The notes below the pieces were generated by a model. The model searched no databases. It was not told the origin of the DNA and saw only the letters and a list, made by a program, of their open reading frames with translations. Positions 12,385-25,105 of a stretch of 64,000 bases of DNA are shown here, one piece after another. Numbering within the stretch: position 1 is the stretch's first letter; every line of letters starts with the position of its first letter. This stretch comes from Homalodisca vitripennis (Eukaryota > Arthropoda > Insecta > Hemiptera > Cicadellidae), in contig NC_060214.1 in assembly GCF_021130785.1 (NCBI RefSeq), positions 4,925,001 through 4,989,000 of the forward strand. The letters are read 5' to 3'. The position numbers and the translations under genes were made by a program.

Positions 12385-13287
12385 TGATGGACGTTAGCGC
12401 CTGGTATCGTAAGAAATCGTCGATTGTCCTCTATGAGGTTAAGACAAATGGATGATAGCGCCTACTATCGCAAGAAATCGTCGATTGTCCTCTATGAGGT
12501 TAAGACAAATGGACGATAGCGACTAGTATCGCAAGAAATCGTCAGTTATCCTCTATGAGGTTAAGACAAATGGATGATAGCGCCTACTATCGCAAGAAAT
12601 CGTCGATTGTCCTCTATGAGGTTAAGACAAATGGACGATAGCGACTACTATCGCAAGAAATCGTCAGTTATCCTCTATGAGGTTAAGACAAATGGATGAT
12701 AGCGCCTACTATCGCAAGAAATCGTCGATTGCCCTCTATGAGGTTAAGACAAATGGACGATAGCGACTAGTATCGCAAGAAATCGTCAGTTATCCTCTAT
12801 GAGGTTAAGACAAATGGATGATAGCGCCTACTATCGCAAGAAATCGTCAATTGTCCTCTATGAGGTTAAGACAAATGGACGATAGCGACTACTATCGCAA
12901 GAAATCGTCAATTGTCCTCTATGAGGTTAAGAAAAATGGATGATAGCGCCTACTATCGCAAGAAATCGTCAATTGTCCTCTACGAGGTTAAGACAAATGG
13001 ACGATAGCGACTACTATCGCAAGAAATCGTCAATTGTCCTCTATGAGGTTAAGACAAATGGATGATAGCGCCTAATATCGCAAGAAATCGTCGATTGTCC
13101 TCTATGAGGTTAAGACAAATGGACGATAGCGACTACTATCGCAAGAAATCGTCAATTGTCCTCTATGAGGTTAAGACAAATGGACGATAGCGCCTACTAT
13201 CGCAAGAAATCGTCAATTGTCCTCTATGAGGTTAAGACAAATGGATGATAGCGCTTACTATCGCAAGAAATCATCAATTGTCCTCTG
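12385..13287. repeat. Minisatellite, 61 bp unit, about 15 copies, partly dimeric (122 bp)
   Basis: Unit built on ATCGCAAGAAATCGTC plus CCTCTATGAGGTTAAGACAA, advancing 61 bp per copy. Two variants largely alternate (GATGATAGCGCC... and GACGATAGCGAC...), producing a 122 bp dimer. Each unit carries a short inverted repeat, CGATAG...CTATCG. Confidence 0.95.
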
Positions 13288-13704
13288 AGTTACTATGACC
13301 AATCAGATAATTTTTTAAGAATTTACTCTCATACATTTTTTTCATGTCGGAATGTTTGCATGTTTTTGAGATAACCTTTATCTTTATTTCAAGCAACTTT
13401 GTGTATGTGTCCATAAATTATCTTAATATGTACTCTGCATCAGGAACGAAACACCATTCCTGCATACTTCAATGCTCTCTTTCACGTACACAAATTTACG
13501 CTTATGTGCTACGTTGAGGATGGTAAGTACGCAGGGACGGAGACATGCTCCAGGCCAGACATCTTGCGGTGGTGTAACGTAATTATAAGTACTGCAAGTG
13601 GCAGAGCACAGCCGTCATTTAGAGATTACCCAACGCAGTCACGACCACTCGCCCTAATGGCGCTGTGTAATATGTCACTCCACTTGATTGTCGCCCTGCA
13701 CCTT
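13288..13704. other. Spacer between arrays
   Basis: Unique sequence. A + frame opens at 13,504 and runs into the 50 bp array; it has no recognisable domain. Confidence 0.4.
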
Positions 13705-15300
13705 CACAAGATCATCAGGGCAGTGGATATCCTCTACCGCCAAACTCTACATTACACAAGATCATCAGGGCAGTGGATATCCTCTACCGCCAATCTCTAC
13801 ATCACACAAGATCATCAGGGCAGTGGATATCCTCTACCGCCAATCTCTACATCACACAAGATCATCAGGACAGTGGATATCCTCTACCGCCAAACTCTAC
13901 ATCATAGAAAACCACCAGGGCCGAGGATACCATCTACCGTTAAGCTCTACATCACACAAGACCATCAGAACAGTGGATATCATTTAACGTCAAACTCTAC
14001 ATCACACAACACTATCAGGGCCGTGGATATCCTCTACCGCCAATCTCTACATCACACAAGATCATCAGGACAGTGGATATCCTCTACCGCCAAACTCTAC
14101 ATCATAGAAAACCACCAGGGCCGAGGATACCATCTACCGTTAAGCTCTACATCACACAAGACCATCAGAACAGTGGATATCATTTAACGTCAAACTCTAC
14201 ATCACACAACACTATCAGGGCCGTGGATATCCTCTACCGCCAAACTTAACATCACACAAGACCATCAGGGCAGTGGATATCCTCTACCGCCAAACTCTAC
14301 ATCATAGAAAACCACCAGGGCCGAGGATACCATCTACCGTTAAGCTCTACATCACACAAGACCATCAGAACAGTGGATATCATTTAACGTCAAACTCTAC
14401 ATCACACAACACTATCAGGGCCGTGGATATCCTCTACCGCCAAACTTAACATCACACAAGACCATCAGGGACAGTGGATATCCTCTACCGCCAAACTCTA
14501 CATCATAGAAAACCACCAGGGCCGAGGATACCATCTACTGTTAAGCTCTACATCACACAAGACCATCAGAACAGTGGATATCATTTAACGTCAAACTCTA
14601 CATCACACAACACTATCAGGGCCGTGGATATCCTCTACCGCCAATCTCTACATCACACAAGATCATCAGGGCAGTGGATATCCTCTACCGCCAAACTCTA
14701 CATCATAGAAAACCACCAGGGCCGAGGATACCATCTACCGTTAAGCTCTACATCACACAAGACCATCAGAACAGTGGATATCATTTAACGTCAAACTCTA
14801 CATCACACAACACTATCAGGGCCGTGGATATCCTCTACCGCCAAACTTAACATCACACAAGACCATCAGGGCCGTGGATATCCTTTAACGTCAAACTTAA
14901 CATCACACAAGACAATCAGGGCCGTCGATATCCTCTATCGCCAAAATCTACATCACACAACACTATCAGGGCCGTGGATATCCTTTAACGTCAGTCTTAA
15001 CATCACACATGACCATCAGGGCCGTGGATATCCTCTAACGCCAAAGTCTACATCACACATGACCATCAGGGCCGTGGATATCCTCTAACGCCAAACTCTA
15101 CATCACACAATGACCATCAGGGCCGTGGATATCCTCTACCGCCAAAATCTACATCACACATGACCACTAGGGCAGTGGATATCCTTTAATGTCAAATTCT
15201 ACATCACACAAGACCACCAAGGCCGTGGATACCCTCTACCGTTAAATTCTATATCAGGGCTATCAAACCCCTCTACCATCAAACATGACATCACACAAGA
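13705..15300. repeat. Minisatellite, 50 bp unit (about 32 copies) with a 200 bp higher-order unit
   Basis: The basic 50 bp unit has ATCATCAGGGCAGTGGATAT at 13,711, 13,761 and 13,811. From about 13,880 to 14,870, four variants repeat as a 200 bp block, marked by CCGAGGATACCATCTACCGT at 13,921, 14,121, 14,321, 14,522 and 14,722. The right third (14,870-15,300) is made of more diverged monomers. The + frames of up to 227 codons follow from the repeat and are not convincing genes. Confidence 0.96.
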
Positions 15301-16354
15301 CTTTTTATTGAATTCCCTTGGAAGTCGTGATGGGTTTTAGTCGATGGCGATAAGCCACGAATAGAGAATTGCCAGGAAAGAATAAAAAAGTGGTGGAAAT
15401 CGAAAATGAATTCCGTGTTTAAATGTATATCTGCTTAATTATTACTGTTCTGCTGTTATATTCGCGTATTATCGCTCGTATCATCCTGTTCCTTATTACA
15501 AAATTATCAAACAATTTTCTAGACGCAAAGCTAGTACACGAAACGAGTAGACCGCACACTTTTGTCAAGATGGAGATTAAATAAAAAAAGGATAGTTTAA
15601 AGGTAAAGATAGGATCATTCTCTTCCATATGTAATCTTAAAAAGTATCTAACGGACGAGTATTTACGTTAAATGAGTAACAGAACTGCATTACAACGAAA
15701 AGCTAATGTTTACGTAACGTGCATAAATATGTTTGCTACATATCCCATTCATATGGATTTGTTGGTACTATTGAATAATATAAATGGCACTTTCCTTAAT
15801 AAAATGGCCTGCCCAGTGGAGTGAACTCTATTCTGTGATCTCTACATCTAAGCCGTGTGAAAGGGAGGAGAGATGGGAGGCTAACAGTCGTGATAGGTAA
15901 CGATCTTATTGAGTCCGTGAACTGAGCCGTTGGAGAATTGAAGATGATTGGCGTGGAACGGGGAAGGAACTGCCTAACCACACAGTCGCTTCTACAGTTC
16001 ACTTGAAATTTACCACTGATATAAGATACAATTTTATCCTTGTGTCAACATTTTCAGATATAATAACTATTTTTAAATTCTAGAAAGCGAACAAAATTCA
16101 GAAGAAGATTTATAATACAATCACGCTTCTTAAATAATTTGTTTAATTAATTGACTTTCCAAAAACAGTGGTGCCGGAATTACTTCCACAAAATTGCTTT
16201 CTTTATTTGCTCAATGTGGAACTAGTATGCCATGTAAACCACATTAGTATTTGAATCCTATTAGCAAGCTTCAACTTGTTTAATCTATTCTCTTGTGACA
16301 AAAGCTAACGGCAATGTAGTATCAATCATTAGTCACAAAGTCAGACTTATTAGA
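15301..16354. other. AT-rich spacer
   Basis: Only short chance frames; no element recognised. Confidence 0.5.
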
Positions 16355-18785
16355 AATTCGTTACGATCTCTACCGTAGTAAATATATACGATTCTACTAC
16401 TCGGTGGTAAATATCAGCTCGTTACAATCTCTATCGTAGTATATATACGATTCTACTACTCTGTTGTAAATAGCAGCTCGTTACGATCTCTACCGTAGTA
16501 TATATACGATTCTACTACTCAGTGGTAAATATCAGCTCGTTACAATCTCTATCGTAGTATATATACGATTCTACTACTCTGTGGAAAATAGCAGCTCGTT
16601 ACGATCTCTACCGTAGTATATATACGATTCTACTACTCGATGGTGAATGACAGCTCGTTACGATCTCTAACGTAGTATATATACGATTCTACTACTCGGT
16701 GGTAAATAGCAGCTCGTTACGATCTCTACCGTAGTATATATACGATTCTACTACTCGGTGGTAAATAGAAGCTCGTTATGATCTCTACCGTAGTATATAT
16801 ACGATTCTACTACTCGGTTGTAAATAGCAGCTCGTTACGATCTCTACCATAGTATATATACGATTCTACTACTCGGTGGTAAATAGCAGCTCGTTACGAT
16901 CTCTATCGTAGTATATATACGATTCTACTACTAGGTGGTAAATAGCAACTCTTTACGATCTCTAGCGTAGTATATATACGATTATACTACTCAGTGGTAA
17001 ATAGCAGCTCGTTACGATCTTTACCGTAGTATATACATGATTCAACTACTCTGTTGTAAATAGCAGCTCGTTACGATCTCTACCGTTGTATATATACGAG
17101 TCTACTACTCGGTGGTTAAATAGAAGTTCGTTACAATCTCTACCGTAGTATATATATACGATTCTTCTACTCGGTGGTAAATAGAAGCTCGTTACAATCC
17201 CTACCGTAGTATATATGTACCATTCTACTACTCGGTGGTAAATAGCAGCTCGGTACGATCTCTACCGTAGTATATATACGATTCTACTACTCGGTGGTGA
17301 ATAGCAGATCGTTACGAACTCTATCGTAGTATTTTAAACGATTCTACTACTCGGTGGTAAATAGCAGCTCGTTACGATCTCTACCGTAGTATATATACGA
17401 TTCTACTACTCGGTGGTAAATAGAAGCTCGTTACAATCTCTACCGTAGTATATATACGATTCTACTACTCGGTGGTAAATAGCATCTCGTCACGACCTCT
17501 ACCGTAGTATATATACGATTCTACTACTCGGTGTTAAATAGAAGTTCGTTACAATCTCTACCGTAGTATATATACGATTCTTCTACTCGGTGGTAAATAG
17601 AAGCTCGTTACAATCCCTACCGTAGTATATGTACGATTCTACTACTCGGTGGTAAATAGCAGCTCGGTACGATCTCTACCGTAGTATATATACGATTCTA
17701 CTACTCGGTGGTGAATAGCAGATCGTTACGAACTCTATCGTAGTATTTAAACGATTCTACTACTCGGTGGTAAATAGAAGCTCGTTACAATCTCTACCGT
17801 AGTATATGTACGATTCTACTACTCGGTGGTAAATAGCAGCTCGTTACGATCTCTACTGTAGAATATATACGATTCTACTACTCGGTGATAAATAGAAGCT
17901 CGTTACAATCTCTACCGTAGTATTTGTACGATTCTACTACTCGGTGGTAAATAGCAGCTCGGTACGATCTCTACCGTAGTATATATACGATTCTACTACT
18001 CGGTGGTAATTAGAAGCTCGTTACAATCCCTACCGTAGTATATGTACGATTCTACTACTCGGTGGTAAATAGCAGCTCGGTACGATCTCTACCGTAGTAT
18101 ATATACGATTCTACTACTCGTTGGTGAATAGCAGATCGTTACGAACTCTATCGTAGTATTTAAACGATTCTACTACTCGGTGGTAAATAGCAGCTCGTTA
18201 CGATCTCTACCGTAGTATATATACGAGTCTACTACTCGGTGGTAAATAGAAGCTCGTTACAATCTCTACCGTAGTATATATACGATTCTACTACTCGGTG
18301 GTAAATAGAAGCTCGTTACAATCTCTATCGTAGTATTTAAACGATTCTACTACTCAGTGGTAAATAGCAGCTCGTTACGACCTCTACCGTAGTATATATA
18401 CGATTCAACTACTCGGTGGTAAATAGCAGCTCTTTACGATCTCTATCGTAGTATATATACGATTCTACTACTCGGTGGTAAATAGCACCTCGTTACGATC
18501 TCTACCGTAGTATATATACGATTCCACTACTCTGTTGTAAATAGCATCTTGTTACGATCTCTACCGTAGTATATATATGATTCAACTACTAGGTGGTAAA
18601 TAGCAAGCTCGTTACAATCTCTACCGTATTATATATACGATTCTACTACTCGGTGGTAAATAGCAGCTCGTTACGCTCTCTATCGTAGTATATATACGAT
18701 TCAACTACTTGGTGGTAAATAGCAACTCGTTACAATCTCTATCGTAGTATATACATGATTCTACTATTCGGTGGTGAATAGCGAA
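16355..18785. repeat. Minisatellite, 59 bp unit, about 41 copies, with a 7-unit (413 bp) higher-order repeat
   Basis: The 59 bp unit contains TACGATTCTACTACTCGGTG and CTCTACCGTAGTATATA. A rare variant (GAACTCTATCGTAGTATTT then AAACGATTC) recurs at about 17,316, 17,730 and 18,142, i.e. every 412-414 bp or seven units. The unit has internal dyad symmetry (GTAGTA...TACTAC). Confidence 0.96.
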
Positions 18786-21700
18786 CTAGCAGTTAGCAAC
18801 AGACTTACAGCGTGACAGTGAATACTCGAGTGCTTGAGAAACGTAATGGTTTATCCAGCTGAGCGTGACTGAGCAAGGTGGGATAATCGATGAAAACATT
18901 GATAACCGCAAGTCTTTATCACGTCATGTAAGATTAAATGACCTGATCACGACGAGTTGGCGTTGGAGGCCAAAGATTAGCATTCACTGCTGAGCTGTGA
19001 AAGTTTGTGCAGATAATTCGCCTTCTAAGAGCACAGGCTCTTTGAATATTTGGGTAGGAGGAATTCTACATTTTGGATTGAAAGGAAAAAAGGATGTTGA
19101 AGAGGAAATGCCATCTTAATGATATGGATTATACAGTTTAGCTTTTAAGAGTCCTGATTTATCTCTGAAACACATGTATAACCGAATGTTACTTTTTGTC
19201 ATACTATTTGAACACAGCTCTTCATAGCATGGAGTAATTGCACTAGCGTTCCTCACTTTGCAAATATTTACCCAAGCGGATACAAAATATATATCTATCT
19301 CGCAGTAATAATAGTTTATATAATCAAAGAGAAACTACTCTATAGATATAGGGCATAAATATGCATATTCGTGTGTGGATAAACCTTCCCTATCTTGTCT
19401 TGTAATAATGTAAGACGACAGCCAAGACGCTGGTCAAGGAATGGACAAGTTATGATTCTGAAGGATATTTATTTCATAGTTTTCCGCTATTATTTAGGGG
19501 GAGGCTATTGAATAACCAACTATCGACCTGGATTAACGTATTGGTTGTGCAATTCAACCACAAAAATACTCAAATTGTATCTTGTTGTGTAATAAATAGC
19601 TTGAAGTTGTTCACACAGAATGTAAATCCTAGTGAACTTTCACAGTAAATGTGGTAAAGTCTACAATAAAAACAATAGGTGAAACCACAGAACTGTAATC
19701 AATGTGCGAGAAAGCCCGCTTGGGCGTGACCGCCCGCAATTTTGGCGGGAATGGCAACACATGATCGGCGCGGCGCGGCGCCCAAATTGGAATCGTGCTC
19801 AGCGCCGTCCTTCTGGTTTATGAGCTCTTGTCTTAATCTCTTGCCCCTCATCCATCCATGTCTCCGATGGGTGGAGGACTGGACCCCCTGCTGGGTCAGA
19901 TCAGCCGATCTGTCACTATCCCATGAGACCAAAAATAATGTATGTTTGTTGCCTGTCTGTCTGCATGTTATATTAATAAACGTTGACACGTTAGACTTCA
20001 ATGTACAGATATGGTTATGCCTTAGGGCAACTGACTCTAGGTCTCTTACGACAAGGGTCAATTATAACCCTGTAAAATAATTCAAATGTGGGATAATCTC
20101 CTTTTGAGGTTTTATTGTTTTCAATGTTCTCAGACAAAATCAGAGATTTTTAACAATATTATTTTACTGACACTTAATATGTAACAGTTTGACAATTATA
20201 AATATGACTTATTACCATAAATATATCATTATTATCCCAACACAACCAACAAACGAGTTAATAAATAAATAAATATTTATTTTCAAACATTTACATACAT
20301 GTTTACAATAAATGAAAAACTTACGAAGTTACTGACCAAAATCAAGTAGCTGGACAGTGTAACAGATAAACAATACATAAATAAACAGTTTATAGTTTAT
20401 AGCTTGCTCTCACATAAAAAAACTAAAAAGTCAACAGACTGCTTCTCGTGACGTCTGTACAAGACTACAAACATAACTACAACCAAAAGAAAGACGTTTA
20501 GCAGACTTTTATACAATATAAAGGGATTATTAGAAACTAATTAGACAATTTAAAGGATAAAAAACTAATAAATACAAATATGCAATCTTATGTACTAAAA
20601 TCATAAATAATTTTACAACAAATATATTAAAATAATTGAAAATTTAATTAATGTATTACATAAAATTACATACAAATATCATAAAATCACAAACGTAAAC
20701 TTACATGCATACGATAGAACATCCACCCACTCATTCACACGCACACACTACTGTGATTATGATAGTTTTACACAATCAGGTTAAAAATGGTGTAATAATG
20801 ATGTATATAATGTAATAAGTGGTTGCATAAAACTTAAATTACAATAATACACTCGATAAAAAAGCAATATCAGGTTTTGTAAATTGCCAGAATTTTAGTA
20901 AGGAGCAGAATTGTTTTAAGTTACTACTCGATTTGATTTAATCAGTTATTTGATTAAATAATTTTGGGATTATGTATTGATTGGATTGTCTATAAAGTTC
21001 TTTATTAACTTTAGGTAACCTGAAGATTCTACTTTCACTATACCATAATTACCACGATACCAAACCAATATGAAACGCGATTTACTGAAAAAAGTGTGAA
21101 TGCATCATGTGTCAAGATATCTCATAATTTATGTCACCTGAAATTTTGCAAGGAAACTTAATTTATACATAAACAAAAGTAAATTCTATGATCCTGCATG
21201 TCCAAACATGGGATTTGGCTGAGCGTCGTTGAAGCCCATCACTCAGTAGGCTGACACAATTTCTCTTTTGTAAAAATGGAGGATGTAAAAATCTATTTGC
21301 TGTATGAATGCCTGTAATTTCACCTATCAGTAATGAAATGACCTATTGACTTTACATTTTTCACTGAATTTAGGTGAAGCCTTTTTCTAATAATTCTTTT
21401 TTTAACTCTTTCTTTGAAGTTTGTTTTTCACGATGGAAGGATTGTGAAGGAACAGGATTTGCACGGAAATTTTTCATTATTCAGTGATACAACGAAATCA
21501 GTAACGCTACGTTTCGAGATCTGCAGTCTTACTTCTTCTTCTGGCAAAGAACTAACCTAACACGTAATTAAAATATAGTTTTAGATAAACAAATCATGCC
21601 TAAGCGTTGTGACACGCGTGTCAGGAATCGTAACCACCATGATGTGTGACAACTCCACTAACTCTCAAACCTGCACCTAATAAAAAAACACAACTCTAAT

Positions 21701-22470
21701 TATTAAAACTGAAGTACAGAATGCAGGCATGCAGTGAGTCGTGGGTGGTTGGTCGGCTGATGCAGAGCTATGGTGACCTGTATTTTTAAAATTTTAAGCA
21801 GCTTATAACGAAATAAGAAATGTATTGTTTTATAAATAAATTAATGCGTTTATAAATAAATAAAATAAATATTATTTTTTACAAATACATAATACAATAT
21901 ATCAAAAGTTTATATACCTAATATACTGTGTATAATGTAAAATGTTTACAGAAAACAATATATAGTATGTATAAAATTACGTGTTGTAAATAATAACCAG
22001 CGTTGTAATATGTTATAATCACAGAACTGACATGTTGAAAAGAAACCACTATGTACTATAAAACATTAAAATTAATTCCAGAAATGCGCCAATCCATTAT
22101 GCACCTTCCAGCGTCATCCTTTAGGTAGAATTTAAAGGTTAAAAGATGGTTCAATATTTTCAATTCTTTAGTAACTTTAACTCAAGTTTTCTTTTAGACA
22201 AATTATATTTAATTAAAAGTAAAATTAAAAAGAATAAAAAAATTATATTTTTTAAGTAAATACAACGCAATACTAAGAGACGTACGTGGTAGCTATTAGT
22301 TTTGTAATGTATTTGTGCTTATTATCTGAAATCTCCATATTATTTACGTTTCGGGATTGATGCGTTTAAACGTAAGTTGATTTATTTATTAGAGGCCTTC
22401 TTAAAACCATATTGTAGTCTATCTGTTTGTTTAAGCTCATCTTGATATTTAAAAATAATTGACAAAGTGT
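18786..22470. other. AT-rich unique region with a CpG-rich patch
   Basis: Mostly AT-rich sequence with no convincing exon. The stretch 19,690-19,920 is GC- and CpG-rich, with overlapping open frames on both strands (112 codons on +, 120 on -) whose products I do not recognise. Long A/T-rich tracts with TAAATAAATA runs occur near 20,260 and 21,840 and may be old retroposon tails. Confidence 0.5.
21446..21560 (-). repeat. Dispersed repeat copy, partner of 45,805-45,912
   Basis: Read on the - strand this carries GCAGATCTCGAAACGTAG and a downstream ACTGATTTC...CCTGTTCCTTC. The same order of motifs is found on the + strand at 45,805-45,912. Motifs of this kind (a GAAGAAG run followed by a CGAAACGT box) often occur in arthropod retroelement tails, but I cannot name the family. 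Confidence 0.6.
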
Positions 22471-23262
22471 ACAGGGTGTTCCGTAACTGTCCGGACAAAG
22501 GTATACCACATTATTGCTGATGTTAAGATAAACCTATTTCACAATATGAAAATCTGCCTGCGATGCTAGATTTCCCATTATGTTTCTATATATGTGTTTT
22601 TAATAAAATTTATTATTCTAAAAACTAATAAATTCAGTCATACCAGATGCGACTCAAACGTGTATGGTAACAAGGCCAGTTAAAAAAACGATACTCTTTA
22701 ATACTGAAAAAATGGTGGCTATTACTTTGTTTATATGGAATATCTAAAAAACCAGAAGTTTTATTCAAGAATTACAGAAAGAACATTTGATAGTGAATTC
22801 TATTAAATCTAAGGACACCAAAATTGTTTACATTATAATAAATAAATAACCGATTTAAATGAATAACCGATTTAAATAAATAACCGATTTAGAGTAAATT
22901 TACAAAATATAGTACAAAAAATTGTAAAAAAATTCAATAAGTGGCACATTCAGAATATATTATGTTTTTGTGTTTTATAATACTTTTCAGGTTTACCTAA
23001 AGTTAGCATAGAGTGAAATTTGGATCCCTAAAGAGTTTATTTAAAAATCTGTTTTTAGGACTTTTATTTCTTTAGACGAAAATTTGCTATAATTTACTTT
23101 ATGTTAGTTTTAAAGGTATTAATTTTTTTAGGAAAATACATATACATAGAATATGTGGAAAATTAAGCACAGGTGGTCCATGTTCATATGGTGAAGTGTT
23201 TTTGTCTAGAGCTGAGCAATTATGTAATATAGCTTTGTCCAGAGAGTTATGGGACACTCTGT
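22471..23262. mobile_element. Non-autonomous DNA transposon (about 792 bp) with 33 bp terminal inverted repeats
   Basis: The left end begins ACAGGGTGTTCCGTAACTGT. The reverse complement of the right end begins ACAGAGTGTCCCATAACTCT. They match at 27 of 33 positions, continuing through GGACAAAG. A TGT triplet directly flanks both ends (22,468-22,470 and 23,263-23,265), a possible target-site duplication. There is no transposase frame. The interior contains a small 18 bp tandem (ATAACCGATTTAAAT-type, 22,843-22,894). Confidence 0.7.
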
Positions 23263-23379
23263 TGTCACCGTTTAATTCAAAATGAAACTCATGTTGTTTT
23301 TATCACAAAACAAGTACCGTTATAGGTTTAATTTAATGTCATGATGCTTAGTTCACAAAAACGTTAGTGGTATTGATTG

Positions 23380-23645
23380 TAGTAGGCTAAGCTTTGCATG
23401 CTTCGTTTCTTTAGGATGAATACTCTATGAAAGCAACCCATGTAGCCCACGTCGATTACTTCTGGTGAAGCCAGGCTAAGCTGTGTATGCTTCGTTTCTT
23501 TAGGATGAATACTTCATGAAATCAACGCATGTAGCCCACGTCGAATACTTCTGGTGAAGCCAGGCTAAGCTTTGTAAGCTTCGTTTCATCAGGATAAACA
23601 CTCTTTAAAATCAACTAATGTAGTTCTTCTCGAATACTATTGGAC
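23380..23645. repeat. Minisatellite, 89 bp unit, 3 copies
   Basis: GCTAAGCT followed by GCTTCGTTTCTTTAGGATGA recurs at 23,386, 23,475 and 23,564. The third copy is the most diverged. Confidence 0.88.
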
Positions 23646-24122
23646 TATACATTAGATTCACAAAGGCATAATGTGTTTTTCTACATAATATGGTAATCAT
23701 ATTATACGTTTTATTCCATTGGTCGTATTTAATGAGATATATTACTTGAAGAAATAAATTTACGAAGAATCCAGTAACACCGATCAAATTAGGTTATATT
23801 TAGATCAAGAAAGAACTGTAATGGTTTTGAAGTCAAAACTTCAAAATTAAAGATAAATGTAAAGCTCTAATATTTCTGCATTTCTCTTATCAGTAATAAT
23901 GATAACAACGAGAAAATTACAGAATACATTTGATAGTATATGCTGATTTCCTGGGAAGTTTGTTTGTTGCCTCTCTGGTAATAGTAAATAGTTCCAATTT
24001 TCAGTGGTAAAGTCGTTCCAAATATTAAATCAAATTCTTCACCCCTCTCCAATCTCAGTTTCATCCAAAACTTAATTCAATCTTGCACCAAGACCATCTC
24101 AACACATCTTCTCTTGGGTCAG

Positions 24123-24255
24123 TCGAATGTCGGCGATGGACAGCAGTAATGACAGGAACAATGGTAGGTGTTGGAACGCCCTGTCGAATGGCAATGTCCG
24201 ACGGCGGCATAGCGAATCTTCGAGCCCACCTCCAATAACTGGGTCATTGTCACAG
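24123..24255 (+). CDS. Candidate cryptic or alternative exon (Ser/Pro/Arg-rich), tentative
   Basis: A GC-rich island in AT-rich surroundings with one + frame open from 24,076 to a stop at 24,274. A pyrimidine-rich run (CATCTTCTCTTGGGTCAG) could serve as acceptor just before 24,123. An ATG lies at 24,127 and a possible, weak donor (CAG|GTGATC) at 24,256. The predicted 43 residues end in a protein-like basic then Ser/Pro stretch (RRRHSESSSPPP), suggestive of a phosphorylated linker. The exon would end in phase 0 and so could join an acceptor at 53,999 (CAG|GTC). There is no homology recognition and the donor is poor, so this could be chance or a remnant. Confidence 0.25.
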
Positions 24256-24344
24256 GTGATCGGGAGAAACCATTGAGAAACCATCGCTGTGACCTGTTCG
24301 TATTTCATTTGGGAGCACAAAGGGGCCGAAGGAAAACCGCTCCC

Positions 24345-25105
24345 CCAGTCTGATGGATTTTTTTAAAGGAATAATCCCTGTCTCAGATGGGTGGATATTT
24401 TCAGAACGAATAACACCTCACCCAGATGGAAGCAGGTTATTTTCTGAAGTAATAACCCCTTCCCCAGATTTATGGATATTTTATGAAGGATTAATCCCTC
24501 ACCCAGATGGATGGATATTTTGTAAAGGAATAACTCTTTCTCAGATGGATGGATATTTTCAGAAGAAATAATTCTTCACGCAGATGGATGGATATTTTTT
24601 GAGGGCATAAACCCTCCTTCAGATAGATGGATATTTTATGAAGGAATAAATACTCACCCATATGGATGGATATTTTCAGAAGGAATAAAAACTCTCCCAG
24701 ATGGATGGATATTTTCTGAGGGCATAAACCCTCCCACAGATGTATGGTTATTTCTGAAGGAATAACCCCTGCCTCAGATGGATAGATATTTTGTGATGGA
24801 ATAACTCCTCCCCAGATGGATGGATATTTTGTAAAGGAATAACTCTTTTTCAGATGGATCGATATTTTCAGAAGGAATAACTCTTGTCCAAGATGGATGG
24901 ATATTTTATGAACGAATAACCCCTGCCCCACGGTTGAATATTTTCAGAAGAAATAATCCCTCACCCGGATGGATATTTTGTGAAGGAACAACCCCTCCCC
25001 CACATGGATGAATGTTTTCAGAGGATTTATCTCTCCCCCAGATGAATAGATATTTACAGAGGGAATAATCATTCATCTAGATGGCTGGATATTTTCAGGT
25101 AAACG
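24345..25105. repeat. Minisatellite, about 39 bp unit, about 20 copies
   Basis: CAGATGGATGGATATTTT followed by a variable GAAGGAATAA block recurs about every 38-39 bp, with more divergence between copies than in the other arrays. A 13-codon repeat peptide appears on the - strand because 39 is divisible by three. Confidence 0.92.

Noticed and set aside
13504..14187. 227-codon + frame as a gene
   Set aside because: Most of it is the 50 bp array translated in shifting frames (its peptide repeats every 50 residues because 150 bp is three units). There are no gene signals.
15419..16002. Short - strand frames as genes
   Set aside because: AT-rich, short, no similarity, no splice support.
19699..20080. 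Gene call on either strand
   Set aside because: Both strands open with no recognisable domain, no splice-phase link and no adjoining exons; kept only as an observation.
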